From the NCBI GenBank assembly GCA_017475265.1, contig JAFVFY010000018.1, positions 1-41,561 on the forward strand: a DNA stretch of 41,561 bases, given 5' to 3'. Of the stretch, positions 25,245 to 33,220 are shown piece by piece. The translations under genes were made by a program, and so were the position numbers. The notes below the pieces were generated by a model. It had not been told where the DNA came from. It did no database searches and was given only the letters and a program-made list of their open reading frames with translations. The first letter of the stretch is position 1; each line of letters begins with the position of its first letter. This DNA is from Prevotella sp. GTDB taxonomy: Bacteria > Bacteroidota > Bacteroidia > Bacteroidales > Bacteroidaceae.

Positions 25245-25600
25245 TCTGCATATATACAGAAAGTTAGATGATGTATGGACCATACATTTTTGGACGCCAC
25301 TATACATAGACTGTAAACGGACTTTTTCAACCAAATTGACGGAGGAAAATAGTAACAATAACAATCCTTTGATTCAGTTTCCACCGTAGAAACTGTTTGT
25401 TTCTCCCATGGAAACAAAATGTTTCAACGGATGAAACGAAAGGAAACAAACTGATTATCTGATATTTAGATACGTTTTTGTAGTCAATGTCCTACGTCCA
25501 TTTTCAATTTGTGTATAGTGCCCATTAAAAATGTATGCTCTATACACGGCATAAATAACTTATAATTAGATAATTACATCAAAAATGTAGGAATGTATAG
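25218..25600. repeat. 383-bp segment bounded by 28-bp inverted repeats, enclosing array B
   Basis: Arms 25218-25245 and 25573-25600 begin with a perfect 20-bp inverted match (start CTATACATTCCTACA) and extend to 25 of 28 positions. The interior is A/T-rich, has no gene, contains several TATACA/TGTATA words, and holds the three-unit array at 25377-25447. It could be a non-autonomous element or an origin-like structure. Confidence 0.75.
25377..25447. repeat. 22-bp-period dyad array B (GTTTC-N7-GAAAC-N5)
   Basis: GTTTC at 25377, 25399 and 25421, and GAAAC at 25389, 25411 and 25433 with a further GAAAC at 25443. The spacing is exactly 22 bp for both half-sites while the bases between differ between units, so the dyad and phase are conserved rather than the whole unit. 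This looks like an array of protein-binding sites two helical turns apart. Confidence 0.85.
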
Positions 25601-25704
25601 TGTTTTTAAAAACTTTTCTCCATAAAAAATGTACATATACCGCAATGTTATGTTAGGGCTGTCAAAGAATCTGTCCCTGCTTTTAGGTTTTAAAGGGAAA
25701 TATA

Positions 25705-25782
25705 AGGAACTGTGATTTAATTAAGTAGTCAAATGGTTTTCACATCGTTTCCAATTGTCAACTATATTTAGTGTCAGTTCCT
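25705..25782. repeat. 78-bp MITE-like element; left 39 bp identical to 41422-41460
   Basis: Ends are AGGAACTG (25705-25712) and CAGTTCCT (25775-25782), an 8-bp inverted repeat. The left 39 bp are identical to those at 41422-41460, where the following sequence differs. It could be an internally deleted derivative of an insertion sequence or the border of a larger element. Confidence 0.7.
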
Positions 25783-25909
25783 AAGATGTTTTTAATGAGT
25801 TGACTTAAACCTTTTTCTAGGATGTGCGTCAAAGAATCAGAAATCAGGATAACAATCAGGATAACAAACTTAAAGCCAGCCATGAAAAACACAAACGTTC
25901 TTACAAGGT

Positions 25910-25995
25910 GAAAAGGTAGTTTTGTTTAGGAGAAAAAGTAGTTCTTTCTAAAAGAAAAAGTAGACAACCTAAAAGAAAAAGTAGACAACGGGAGG
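25910..25995. repeat. 22-bp tandem array D (CTAC-anchored on the minus strand)
   Basis: GAAAA[A/G]GTAG occurs at 25910, 25932, 25954 and 25975 (spacing 22, 22, 21). On the minus strand each unit starts CTAC followed by a T-rich stretch. Units 3 and 4 are the most alike. Shortly upstream, the 12-bp word AATCAGGATAAC is duplicated in tandem at 25842-25865. Confidence 0.75.
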
Positions 25996-26011
25996 GCGTG
26001 AGTCCTCCCGT
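25988..26011. terminator. strong hairpin after array D
   Basis: ACGGGAGG (25988-25995) pairs with CCTCCCGT (26004-26011) around an 8-nt loop. It is followed by TTTACAATAATT, a poor T-tract, so termination is uncertain. It separates the repeat region from the next promoter. Confidence 0.45.
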
Positions 26012-26058
26012 TTACAATAATTAGCAGAAAAAAAGGCCGTGCTTTGAGGAATAATTAC

Positions 26059-26066
26059 TACCTTTG
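26059..26066 (+). promoter_or_regulatory. -7 box (TACCTTTG) of the substrate-binding lipoprotein operon
   Basis: TACCTTTGCAGCCG. The ATG at 26074 follows within 8 nt, implying a nearly leaderless mRNA unless the ATG at 26095 is used. Confidence 0.65.
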
Positions 26067-26073
26067 CAGCCGA

Positions 26074-27066
26074 ATGACAGCCTGGATAAGGAAAATGGTG
26101 TCCGTTATCGCCGCCTTGATGGCCCTCACAGGCTGTGGTGGCGACGGTGGAAGTAGTGATGTCGGCGATGCGAAGGGAGCAGCGGCCGACAGTACTATGT
26201 TGCGTATTGCTGTTATGCCCACCCTCGACTGTCTGCCCATTTACGTGGCCTACGAAACCGGCATCTTCGAGCGAGAGAGTCTCAGCGTGAGCCTCATCCC
26301 CTTCACCTCGCACATGGACTGCGACACGGCCATAGTGGGAGGCTCGGTACACATCATGCCCACCGACCTGGTGCGAGCCGAACGACTCATACACAAGGGC
26401 ACGCCCCTGCGCTACTTCACCACCACCGGCCTGGGGTGGCAGCTGCTCACGGCCAAGACAGCTCGTATAAGAAAGCTAGAGCAGCTGGACGACAAGATGC
26501 TGGCCATGACCCGATACTCGGCTACGGCGATGCTGGCTGACCAGCTTGTAGACAGCGCAAAGCTACAGACGGAACGTGTGTTCCGCATACAGGTGAACGA
26601 CGTGCTGGTGAGACTCAACATGATGGAGACGGGAACGATGGACGCCATGTTCCTGACAGAGCCACAGGCCACCGTGGCCCGCCAGCTGGGGTGCAACATG
26701 CTCTACGATACCGAGGCTGACAGTATCGCTATGGGAGCAATAGCCTACAGGCAGGACACCATCCGCCAAACATCTTCCAACTTCAAGATGGAGACATTCA
26801 TAAAAGTCTACAATGAGGCCTGCGACTCCATCAACACCCGTGGACTCGACCACTACCGAGACCTCATCACCTCACGATGCCAAGTGCAGCACGACATAGT
26901 GGACTCACTCATGCTCCAGCACCCTCAACGCTACGTCCACGTAAGCCCGCCACGACAACGGGACATAGACCGGGCAAAGACCTGGCTCGGACTGCTCAGC
27001 CCTGCCAAGAGCCCAGCCAAGAACGAGAGCAAGAAAGGAAACAAGAAAAAGAAGCAACAAAAATAG
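26074..27066 (+). CDS. periplasmic substrate-binding lipoprotein (NMT1/THI5-like)
   Basis: 330 residues. A lipoprotein signal, SVIAALMALTGCG, with the lipobox LTGC. A type 2 periplasmic-binding fold follows: LRIAVMPTLDCLPIYVAYET and GIFERESLSVSLIPFTSHMD correspond to the opening strand and helix of NMT1/THI5-like or SsuA/NrtA binding proteins. HIMPTDLVRAERLI contacts the ligand cleft in relatives. The C-terminus is a long basic tail (KKGNKKKKQQK). No ABC permease or ATPase lies nearby; the next gene, 6 nt on, encodes a TPR protein. The ligand is unknown. The start could be 26074 or 26095. Confidence 0.82.
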   Translation: MTAWIRKMVSVIAALMALTGCGGDGGSSDVGDAKGAAADSTMLRIAVMPTLDCLPIYVAYETGIFERESLSVSLIPFTSHMDCDTAIVGGSVHIMPTDLVRAERLIHKGTPLRYFTTTGLGWQLLTAKTARIRKLEQLDDKMLAMTRYSATAMLADQLVDSAKLQTERVFRIQVNDVLVRLNMMETGTMDAMFLTEPQATVARQLGCNMLYDTEADSIAMGAIAYRQDTIRQTSSNFKMETFIKVYNEACDSINTRGLDHYRDLITSRCQVQHDIVDSLMLQHPQRYVHVSPPRQRDIDRAKTWLGLLSPAKSPAKNESKKGNKKKKQQK

Positions 27067-27072
27067 CCCATC

Positions 27073-29271
27073 ATGCAGAAGAACGAAACTCTTAGTCAAA
27101 TCATCGACCTCATAGAGCAACGCCGACTGGGACGCGCCGTCAATGCCCTGGAGAACTTCCTGCTCTCTCACCCCAGCCTGAAGAGAGACATGGAGAGCCT
27201 CATGGCACTACAGAACGACTTCAACCTCATGACCGACTACTGGCAGCGAGGCTTCAACGACCCGGAGAGAGAGCAAGTATACAGCCAACTGCTGAAACGA
27301 CTCTATGTCCTGGCCACAAACATCATGACACGCGACAAGATGGCCAACAGCCGGTTCCTCACCAGCGTGCATAACCGTCCCAGGCACATACGCAAGGACT
27401 GGACCATGAGCAACGTGCGACACCAACTGGAGGACTTCGTCAGCGACGTAGCCATGCTGGAACTGGAGACCGATGACAACCGCCAGGAGCGACGCAAGCA
27501 GGTGTATCAAGACCACCAGTTGCTCATGCACGACCTCTTCGACTACATCCTCACCTCACGCCTGTGGAAGGAGTCGCTGGGAGAGGCCTTCACCGACATA
27601 CTCCTCTCGCCTACCATCGACACCAACGACCAGCAGCTCATCGTCAGCGCCATCACCCTCTCGGCACTCAACGCCTTTGGGTTCAACAAGTTCTCTGTTC
27701 TCATGAACGTCTTCATGAAAACCACCGACCCGGCCATACGCCAGCGGGCCCTCGTGGGATGGGTGCTTTGCATAGACGAAAGCAAAGTGAGCCTCTACCC
27801 GGAAATGGCAGAGATGATAAACAAGGCGTGCGAAGACGAGACATGCCGCAACGAGCTGACCGAGCTGCAGATGCAGCTATTCTACTGCATGGACGCCGAG
27901 CATGACCAAAAGAAGATACACGACGAAATCATACCCGACATACTGAAGGGCAGCAACATCAAGGTGACACGCCACGGACTGGAAGAAGTAGACGACGACA
28001 CCCTGGAGGACATACTCCACCCCGACACCTCGGAACGCAACATGGAGCGAATGGAGGAAAGCATGAAGCAGATGGCAACCATGCAGAAGGAAGGCTCGGA
28101 CATCTACTTCGGGGGATTCGCACAGATGAAGCGCATGCCCTTCTACAACGAACTCTCCAACTGGTTCGTACCCTTCTTCCCACAGCATCCCGCCATCAGC
28201 AACATCTGGGAAAACACCAAGGGAAAGAAGTTCCTGCAAATCATCACACAGATAGGAGCCTTCTGCGACAGCGACAAATACTCCTTCGTGCTGGCCTTCG
28301 AGCAGGTGCTCAAGCAGTTTCCCACCAAGATGCTGAAAATGATTGAGAACGGAGAGGCATCGCCACTGCCATTGGGAGGAATGATAGAACTGGAAGAGCA
28401 GCGCCAGCCAGCCTTCATAAGACGCATGTACCTGCAAAACCTCTACCGCTTCTTCCGTCTGTACCCCATGCGCTCAGAGTTCGCCAGCCCCTTCGACGAC
28501 AGGGAGAAATACCTCTTCTTCGCCAATCCACTCTTTGGGAAAAACAAGTTGCAGGAAAACATGACCGAGGTGGCAGCCTTCCTGATGAAGCATAGAAAGA
28601 ACGATGAGGCACTATCCGTACTGTCGAACTGCGACCTGGCAGCAAATACCTTCGACTACAACATGCTCATGGGAAACCTCCTCATGCGCATGCCTCTCGA
28701 CACCGAGCTATCGGCAACGGAGTTTTTCCGCCATGCACTCGACCTGCGCCCAGACAGCGAGAAAGCCCTCTCAGGATACGCACGGGCACAATTCCGCTAC
28801 CATCACTACGAGACGGCACTCACCTCTTACGAGAAACTGCTGAAGCTGAAACCCGAACACACAGGATTCATGCTCAATGCAGCCATCTGCATGACCAACC
28901 TGCAGAAAAACGAAGAAGCCCTCAAACTGCTCTTCAAACTGGACTACGAGCAGCCCGATAACCATAAGGTGAAGCGTGTCCTGGCATGGGTGCTCACCAT
29001 GAGCAAGCGATACGAACAGGCAGGAAAAGCCTACCAGCAACTGCTCTCACAGGAAAAGCCAGAACCCGTCGACATGCTCAACTACGGCTATTGCCTCTGG
29101 TTCCAGGGAGACATCATGGAGGCCATCGTTCACTTCAAGCAGTTCCTCCTCACCAACGGCGACGAGAACTACAACCTGGAACAAGAATTCATGGGAACGG
29201 AGCACAGCCTAATAGCCAGCCACAACATCACGGACACGGAAATCTACCTCATGCTCGACACATTGGCGTAG
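27073..29271 (+). CDS. large TPR-repeat protein
   Basis: 732 residues, no signal peptide or membrane helix, so cytoplasmic. The N-terminal two-thirds is helical and not recognised. The C-terminal third (about 555-700) carries tetratricopeptide motifs: ATEFFRHALDLRPDSEKALS, ALTSYEKLLKLKPEHTGFML and EEALKLLFKLDYEQPDNHKV. TPR arrays mediate protein-protein contacts. It lies 6 nt after the lipoprotein gene and is surely cotranscribed. Codon use is more C-rich than in its neighbours (many AAC, CTC and ATC), as in the upstream gene. Role unknown. Confidence 0.85.
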   Translation: MQKNETLSQIIDLIEQRRLGRAVNALENFLLSHPSLKRDMESLMALQNDFNLMTDYWQRGFNDPEREQVYSQLLKRLYVLATNIMTRDKMANSRFLTSVHNRPRHIRKDWTMSNVRHQLEDFVSDVAMLELETDDNRQERRKQVYQDHQLLMHDLFDYILTSRLWKESLGEAFTDILLSPTIDTNDQQLIVSAITLSALNAFGFNKFSVLMNVFMKTTDPAIRQRALVGWVLCIDESKVSLYPEMAEMINKACEDETCRNELTELQMQLFYCMDAEHDQKKIHDEIIPDILKGSNIKVTRHGLEEVDDDTLEDILHPDTSERNMERMEESMKQMATMQKEGSDIYFGGFAQMKRMPFYNELSNWFVPFFPQHPAISNIWENTKGKKFLQIITQIGAFCDSDKYSFVLAFEQVLKQFPTKMLKMIENGEASPLPLGGMIELEEQRQPAFIRRMYLQNLYRFFRLYPMRSEFASPFDDREKYLFFANPLFGKNKLQENMTEVAAFLMKHRKNDEALSVLSNCDLAANTFDYNMLMGNLLMRMPLDTELSATEFFRHALDLRPDSEKALSGYARAQFRYHHYETALTSYEKLLKLKPEHTGFMLNAAICMTNLQKNEEALKLLFKLDYEQPDNHKVKRVLAWVLTMSKRYEQAGKAYQQLLSQEKPEPVDMLNYGYCLWFQGDIMEAIVHFKQFLLTNGDENYNLEQEFMGTEHSLIASHNITDTEIYLMLDTLA

Positions 29272-29437
29272 TAATGCCTGTCAAGGTCTTTCAAGCAAGG
29301 GAATCAAAAAATTTAACGCAATTTTTCATTTCGGGCTTAAACTTTTCATAGATTGTAGCGTCAAAAAGACAGTTGCAACTCAGGAACAATAGAACTAGAA
29401 AACAACAAGTCTAACAATCTAAAAAAACTCAGAAAAC

Positions 29438-29992
29438 ATGAAAAAGATGATTTTGGCCATAACAGCCGCCCTTATGATGAGCGTCACCATGACAGCCCAG
29501 GAGACAACTACCGAGGAAAAGCCCGAAATGAAAAGACCAGACATGACGGAGATGGTGAAGCAGCGTACCGACGAGACCGTGAAGAAATATGGCCTCAACG
29601 AAGAACAGGCAGCTAAGCTGCTGGAGCTGAACACCAAGTACATGGGTAACTTTGGTCCCCGCCGTGGAGGTATGCGTCCTGGTGGTATGCGTGAAGCCAG
29701 AGGCATGCGTCCCGACTCGATGAGACAGCACAGGATGCGTCCCGACTCGATGAGACAGCACAGGATGCGTCCCGAAGGCGAGATGAAAGAAGGACAGGAG
29801 CGTCCCGCACGTCCCGAGATGAGGGAAGGCCGTCCCGGTATGAGAGGAGACCGTGAAGGATTCCGCAAACAAATGGAGGAATACAATGCTGAGATTCAGA
29901 AGATTATGACCGAAGAGCAGTACAAAGCTTATAAGGAAGATCAGGAGAAGCGCATGCAGCAAGGACCGCGTGGACCCAGAAGGGACAGATAA
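29438..29992 (+). CDS. exported DUF4890-like Met/Arg-rich protein
   Basis: 184 residues with a signal peptide (MKKMILAITAALMMSVTMTA). The mature part has a helical segment, MVKQRTDETVKKYGLNEEQA, then a low-complexity region rich in M, R, P and G with a perfect 10-residue tandem repeat (MRPDSMRQHR twice), and a second helix, NAEIQKIMTEEQYKAYKEDQ. The LNEEQ and MTEEQ motifs resemble the LTxxQ helices of Spy/CpxP-type periplasmic proteins, and the layout fits DUF4890. A metal- or stress-related periplasmic role is possible but unproven. Terminator at 30012-30047. Confidence 0.75.
   Translation: MKKMILAITAALMMSVTMTAQETTTEEKPEMKRPDMTEMVKQRTDETVKKYGLNEEQAAKLLELNTKYMGNFGPRRGGMRPGGMREARGMRPDSMRQHRMRPDSMRQHRMRPEGEMKEGQERPARPEMREGRPGMRGDREGFRKQMEEYNAEIQKIMTEEQYKAYKEDQEKRMQQGPRGPRRDR
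29705..29764 (+). repeat. perfect 30-bp tandem duplication inside the DUF4890-like gene
   Basis: Two identical 30-bp units (29705-29734, 29735-29764), each encoding MRPDSMRQHR, with a third partial start at 29765. In frame, so copy-number change would only alter length. Confidence 0.9.
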
Positions 29993-30011
29993 GACAACAA
30001 AAAATAATGAT

Positions 30012-30047
30012 AGGCAGAAGTTATTCATAATAATTTCTGCCTTTTTT
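30012..30047 (+). terminator. rho-independent terminator after the DUF4890-like gene
   Basis: AGGCAGAA (30012-30019) pairs with TTCTGCCT (30035-30042), followed by a T-run to 30047. It lies 20 nt beyond the stop. Confidence 0.85.
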
Positions 30048-30086
30048 AGTTATATAAAGGTATATCCCCTAAACAATTACGTTCCC

Positions 30087-32102
30087 ATGAAGAAACTTCT
30101 ACTTCTACTGTCTGTCTCGTTTGCTTTAACAGTACAGGCCCGCGAGGCCATCGTATCATCACCCGACGGCAAGCTCACCGTCACTATCTCCGACAATGGT
30201 GGAATAGCCACCTACAGCATCAGTATGGAGGGCACGCAAGTGGTGCTGCCGTCTACGCTTGGCTTCAAGGCAGACTTCGGCGACTTCTCCAAAAGGCTGA
30301 AGATTGTCAACACCTCAGCCGAGCAGATTGACCGCGAATATGACATGCGGCAGGTGAAGCAGTCGCATATTCATTATGTAGCCACGCAGCTTACCGTAGA
30401 CTTCGAGAACGCTGGTGGTCAGAAGATGTCGGTACAATTCTCGGTATCGGCGAACGATGTGGCCTTCCGCTACCTGATACCCCGTCAGATGGAGGATAAT
30501 CCCAAGTCAGCAGTCATCTACAGCGAGACGACGAGCTTCATGCTGCCTGGCGGCACCACAACTTTCCTCACTCCCCAGAGTGGCCCAATGGTAGGCTGGG
30601 AACGCACGAAGCCCAGCTACGAAGAGGAGTATACCGTCGATGCGCCCATGGATACGAAGTCGAAGTATGGACAGGGGTACACCTTCCCATGTTTGTTCAA
30701 GGTTCCGCTTGCTGCTAATCAGTCACAACCAAGCGGACAGGCTTGGCTCCTCATCAGCGAGACAGGCGTTTCATCGGCCTACTGTGGCTCACACCTCAGC
30801 AACTTCCATTCTTTCCTCGGAAGAGACGGAGGAGGTTACTATTCCATCGCCTACCCCATGGAGGGCGAGAACAACAGTCGAGGAGACACCTACGCCGGCA
30901 TAGCCCTTCCGGGCAGCACACCTTGGCGCACCATCACCTTGGGTACATCTTTGAAGCCCATCGTGGAGACTACCATCGCCTACGACGTGGTGGAACCAAT
31001 CTACACGCTCAACCCTCAGCTCTCAGCCACAAACCCATACGGGCGCTACACCTGGAGCTGGCTCATCTGGCAGGACAACAGCATCAACTACGACGACCAG
31101 GTGAAGTTTATCGACCTGGCCTCGGCAATGGGCTACGAGTATTGTCTAGTGGACAACTGGTGGGACAGGAACATTGGTCGTGACCGCATAGAGGAGTTGT
31201 CTCGATATGCCCAGTCGAAGGGTGTGTCCCTGATGCTCTGGTACAACAGCAACGGCTATGAGAACGATGCTCCACAAACTCCACGCGACTGCATGAACAC
31301 CAGCTATGCCCGCGACAAGGAGATGGCCTGGATGCAGAAGATTGGCGTGAAGGGCATCAAGGTGGACTTCTTCGGAGGCGACAAGCAGGAGACGATGAAG
31401 CTCTATGAGGACATTCTCTACGATGCCAACCGTTACGGCCTGCAGGTAATCTTCCACGGATGTACGCTGCCACGAGGCTGGGAACGCATGTACCCCAACT
31501 ATGTTGCCAGCGAGGCTGTGTTGGCTTCTGAGAACGTGTTCTTCAATGAGGGAGCAGCCATCCGCGAGCCTTTCGACCTGACGATTCATCCCTTCTGCCG
31601 TAATGCCGTTGGTACTATGGACTGGGGCGGGGTCATCATGAACAAGTACCTGTCGAAGGACAACAAGAGTCGCCACACCCGCAAGACAACCGATGCTTTC
31701 GAGATTGCCTCTGCCTTCACCAACCAGACGGCCGTACAATGCATCGCCATGCAGCCTAATAACCTAGAAGAGCTACCTCAGGCAGAACTTGACTTCCTCA
31801 AGAGCATCCCCACCACTTGGGACGAGACGCGTTTCATCGACGGCTATCCCGGCCAATACGTGGTGCTGGCGCGTAGACATGGCAACCAATGGTACATAGC
31901 AGGACTCAACGCAACAAAGGAACCCCTGAAGCTCACCCTGAGCCTCGACATGTTTGACGCAGCAAAGACGGTAAACCAACTGGTAGACATAGCCGACAAG
32001 AAAGGCAACGTCACAGGTGTGGCAACCCTTCCGCTGAAGACGGACAAGAAGCAACAGGCCAAGGTCACCATTCAACCAAACGGCGGCATCGTCATCTTCT
32101 GA
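30087..32102 (+). CDS. GH97 glycoside hydrolase, probably retaining alpha-galactosidase type
   Basis: 671 residues, signal peptide MKKLLLLLSVSFALTVQA. GH97 layout: N-terminal beta-supersandwich (about 20-280), (beta/alpha)8 barrel (about 285-560) and C-terminal beta domain. Barrel motifs include YCLVDNWWDR, VSLMLWYNSNGYENDAPQTP and GIKVDFFGGD. In retaining GH97 enzymes (BtGH97b) the aspartate in the VDFF-type motif is the nucleophile, here D427; inverting SusB-type enzymes lack it. The likely acid/base is one of the glutamates in VASEAVLASEN (E476 or E483). The predicted action is removal of alpha-galactosyl residues. The start follows a terminator; the in-frame ATG at 29970 lies in the previous gene. 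Confidence 0.9.
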   Translation: MKKLLLLLSVSFALTVQAREAIVSSPDGKLTVTISDNGGIATYSISMEGTQVVLPSTLGFKADFGDFSKRLKIVNTSAEQIDREYDMRQVKQSHIHYVATQLTVDFENAGGQKMSVQFSVSANDVAFRYLIPRQMEDNPKSAVIYSETTSFMLPGGTTTFLTPQSGPMVGWERTKPSYEEEYTVDAPMDTKSKYGQGYTFPCLFKVPLAANQSQPSGQAWLLISETGVSSAYCGSHLSNFHSFLGRDGGGYYSIAYPMEGENNSRGDTYAGIALPGSTPWRTITLGTSLKPIVETTIAYDVVEPIYTLNPQLSATNPYGRYTWSWLIWQDNSINYDDQVKFIDLASAMGYEYCLVDNWWDRNIGRDRIEELSRYAQSKGVSLMLWYNSNGYENDAPQTPRDCMNTSYARDKEMAWMQKIGVKGIKVDFFGGDKQETMKLYEDILYDANRYGLQVIFHGCTLPRGWERMYPNYVASEAVLASENVFFNEGAAIREPFDLTIHPFCRNAVGTMDWGGVIMNKYLSKDNKSRHTRKTTDAFEIASAFTNQTAVQCIAMQPNNLEELPQAELDFLKSIPTTWDETRFIDGYPGQYVVLARRHGNQWYIAGLNATKEPLKLTLSLDMFDAAKTVNQLVDIADKKGNVTGVATLPLKTDKKQQAKVTIQPNGGIVIF

Positions 32103-32203
32103 GAGTGCCTCTCCCCTACCCTCCTTGAAGGAGACTGATTATAGTTTAATATTAATTAACTAAAATAATTTAAATAAAACTGGCGCGGTATCTATTTATT
32201 TAT

Positions 32204-32211
32204 TACCTTTG
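32204..32211 (+). promoter_or_regulatory. -7 box (TACCTTTG) of the primary sigma factor gene
   Basis: TACCTTTGCACACC, about 75 nt upstream of the ATG at 32286. The housekeeping sigma factor apparently transcribes its own gene from a consensus promoter. Confidence 0.7.
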
Positions 32212-32285
32212 CACACCAATTTTTGAAAAATTGACCATATAAGCCTATAATTCAGTAAGTTACAATTAAATTTCAGGGTAAAAAG

Positions 32286-33158
32286 ATGAGACAGCTAAAA
32301 ATTCAGAAAAGCATTACTAATCGTTCGAGCGAGGCACTTGACAAGTATCTTGTTGAGATAGGTCGTGCGCCGCTGATTAGCATAGACGAGGAGATTGAGC
32401 TTGCCCAGCAGATACGCAAGGGCGGCCCTGCCGGCGAGCGTGCCAAGGACAAGCTCGTGACGGCCAACCTGCGCTTTGTGGTTAGTGTGGCCAAGCAGTA
32501 CCAGCATCAGGGTCTGACGCTCACCGACCTCATCGACGAGGGTAACATAGGCTTAATCAAGGCTGCACAGAAGTTCGACGAGACCCGTGGTTTCAAGTTC
32601 ATCAGCTATGCCGTTTGGTGGATTCGCCAGAGCATCCTGCAGGCCATTGCCGAGCAGAGCCGCATCGTGCGTCTGCCCCTCAACCAGGTGGGTTCACTCA
32701 ACAAGATTAGCCACGAGATTAATCGTTTCGAACAGGAGAACCAGCGTCATCCCTCTGTCAGCGAGCTGGCCGAGATTACCGACATGGACGAGGAGAAGAT
32801 TGGACAGTCCATGCAGGCTGACAGCCACCATGTCTCTATCGACGCTCCCTTCCAGGATGGCGAGGACAACTGCATGCTCGATGTCATGGCCAGCGGCGAC
32901 GACACCCGTACCGACCGCTACGTAGACCATGAGTCGATGGCTCAGGAGCTTAGCTCCGTTCTCAGTAAAGTACTGAAAGACCGCGAGATAATCATCATTC
33001 GTGAATGTTTCGGTATAGGTTGCCACGAGAAGGGTTTGGAGGAGATTGGCGACGAGCTGGGCCTCACCCGTGAGCGTGTCCGCCAGATACGTGAGAAGAG
33101 CATTGCCAAACTCCGCGACAGCGGCAACGCCAAGATACTGATGAAGTATCTAGGTTAA
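32286..33158 (+). CDS. rpoD: primary RNA polymerase sigma factor (sigma-70/RpoD, short Bacteroidetes form)
   Basis: 290 residues. Region 1.2 is EALDKYLVEIGRAPLI. Region 2 is NLRFVVSVAKQYQHQGLTLT with the promoter-melting region FKFISYAVWWIRQSILQAI. Region 3 follows. Region 4.2 HTH is LEEIGDELGLTRERVRQIRE. Region 1.1 is absent, as in the Bacteroidetes primary sigma (sigma-ABfr), which recognises TTG/TAnnTTTG promoters. The many TAnnTTTG boxes in this window are its expected targets. Its 174-nt leader region has its own -7 box. Confidence 0.96.
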   Translation: MRQLKIQKSITNRSSEALDKYLVEIGRAPLISIDEEIELAQQIRKGGPAGERAKDKLVTANLRFVVSVAKQYQHQGLTLTDLIDEGNIGLIKAAQKFDETRGFKFISYAVWWIRQSILQAIAEQSRIVRLPLNQVGSLNKISHEINRFEQENQRHPSVSELAEITDMDEEKIGQSMQADSHHVSIDAPFQDGEDNCMLDVMASGDDTRTDRYVDHESMAQELSSVLSKVLKDREIIIIRECFGIGCHEKGLEEIGDELGLTRERVRQIREKSIAKLRDSGNAKILMKYLG

Positions 33159-33207
33159 AAAAGTTGAAGAAAGAGCACTTAACTCTTGCCGTATGGGATA
33201 AAACATG

Positions 33208-33215
33208 TAACTTTG
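33208..33215 (+). promoter_or_regulatory. -7 box (TAACTTTG) of the DUF5686-like gene
   Basis: TAACTTTGTGGCG ending 5 nt before the ATG at 33221, implying a leaderless or nearly leaderless transcript. It excludes the in-frame ATG at 33164. Confidence 0.5.
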
Positions 33216-33220
33216 TGGCG

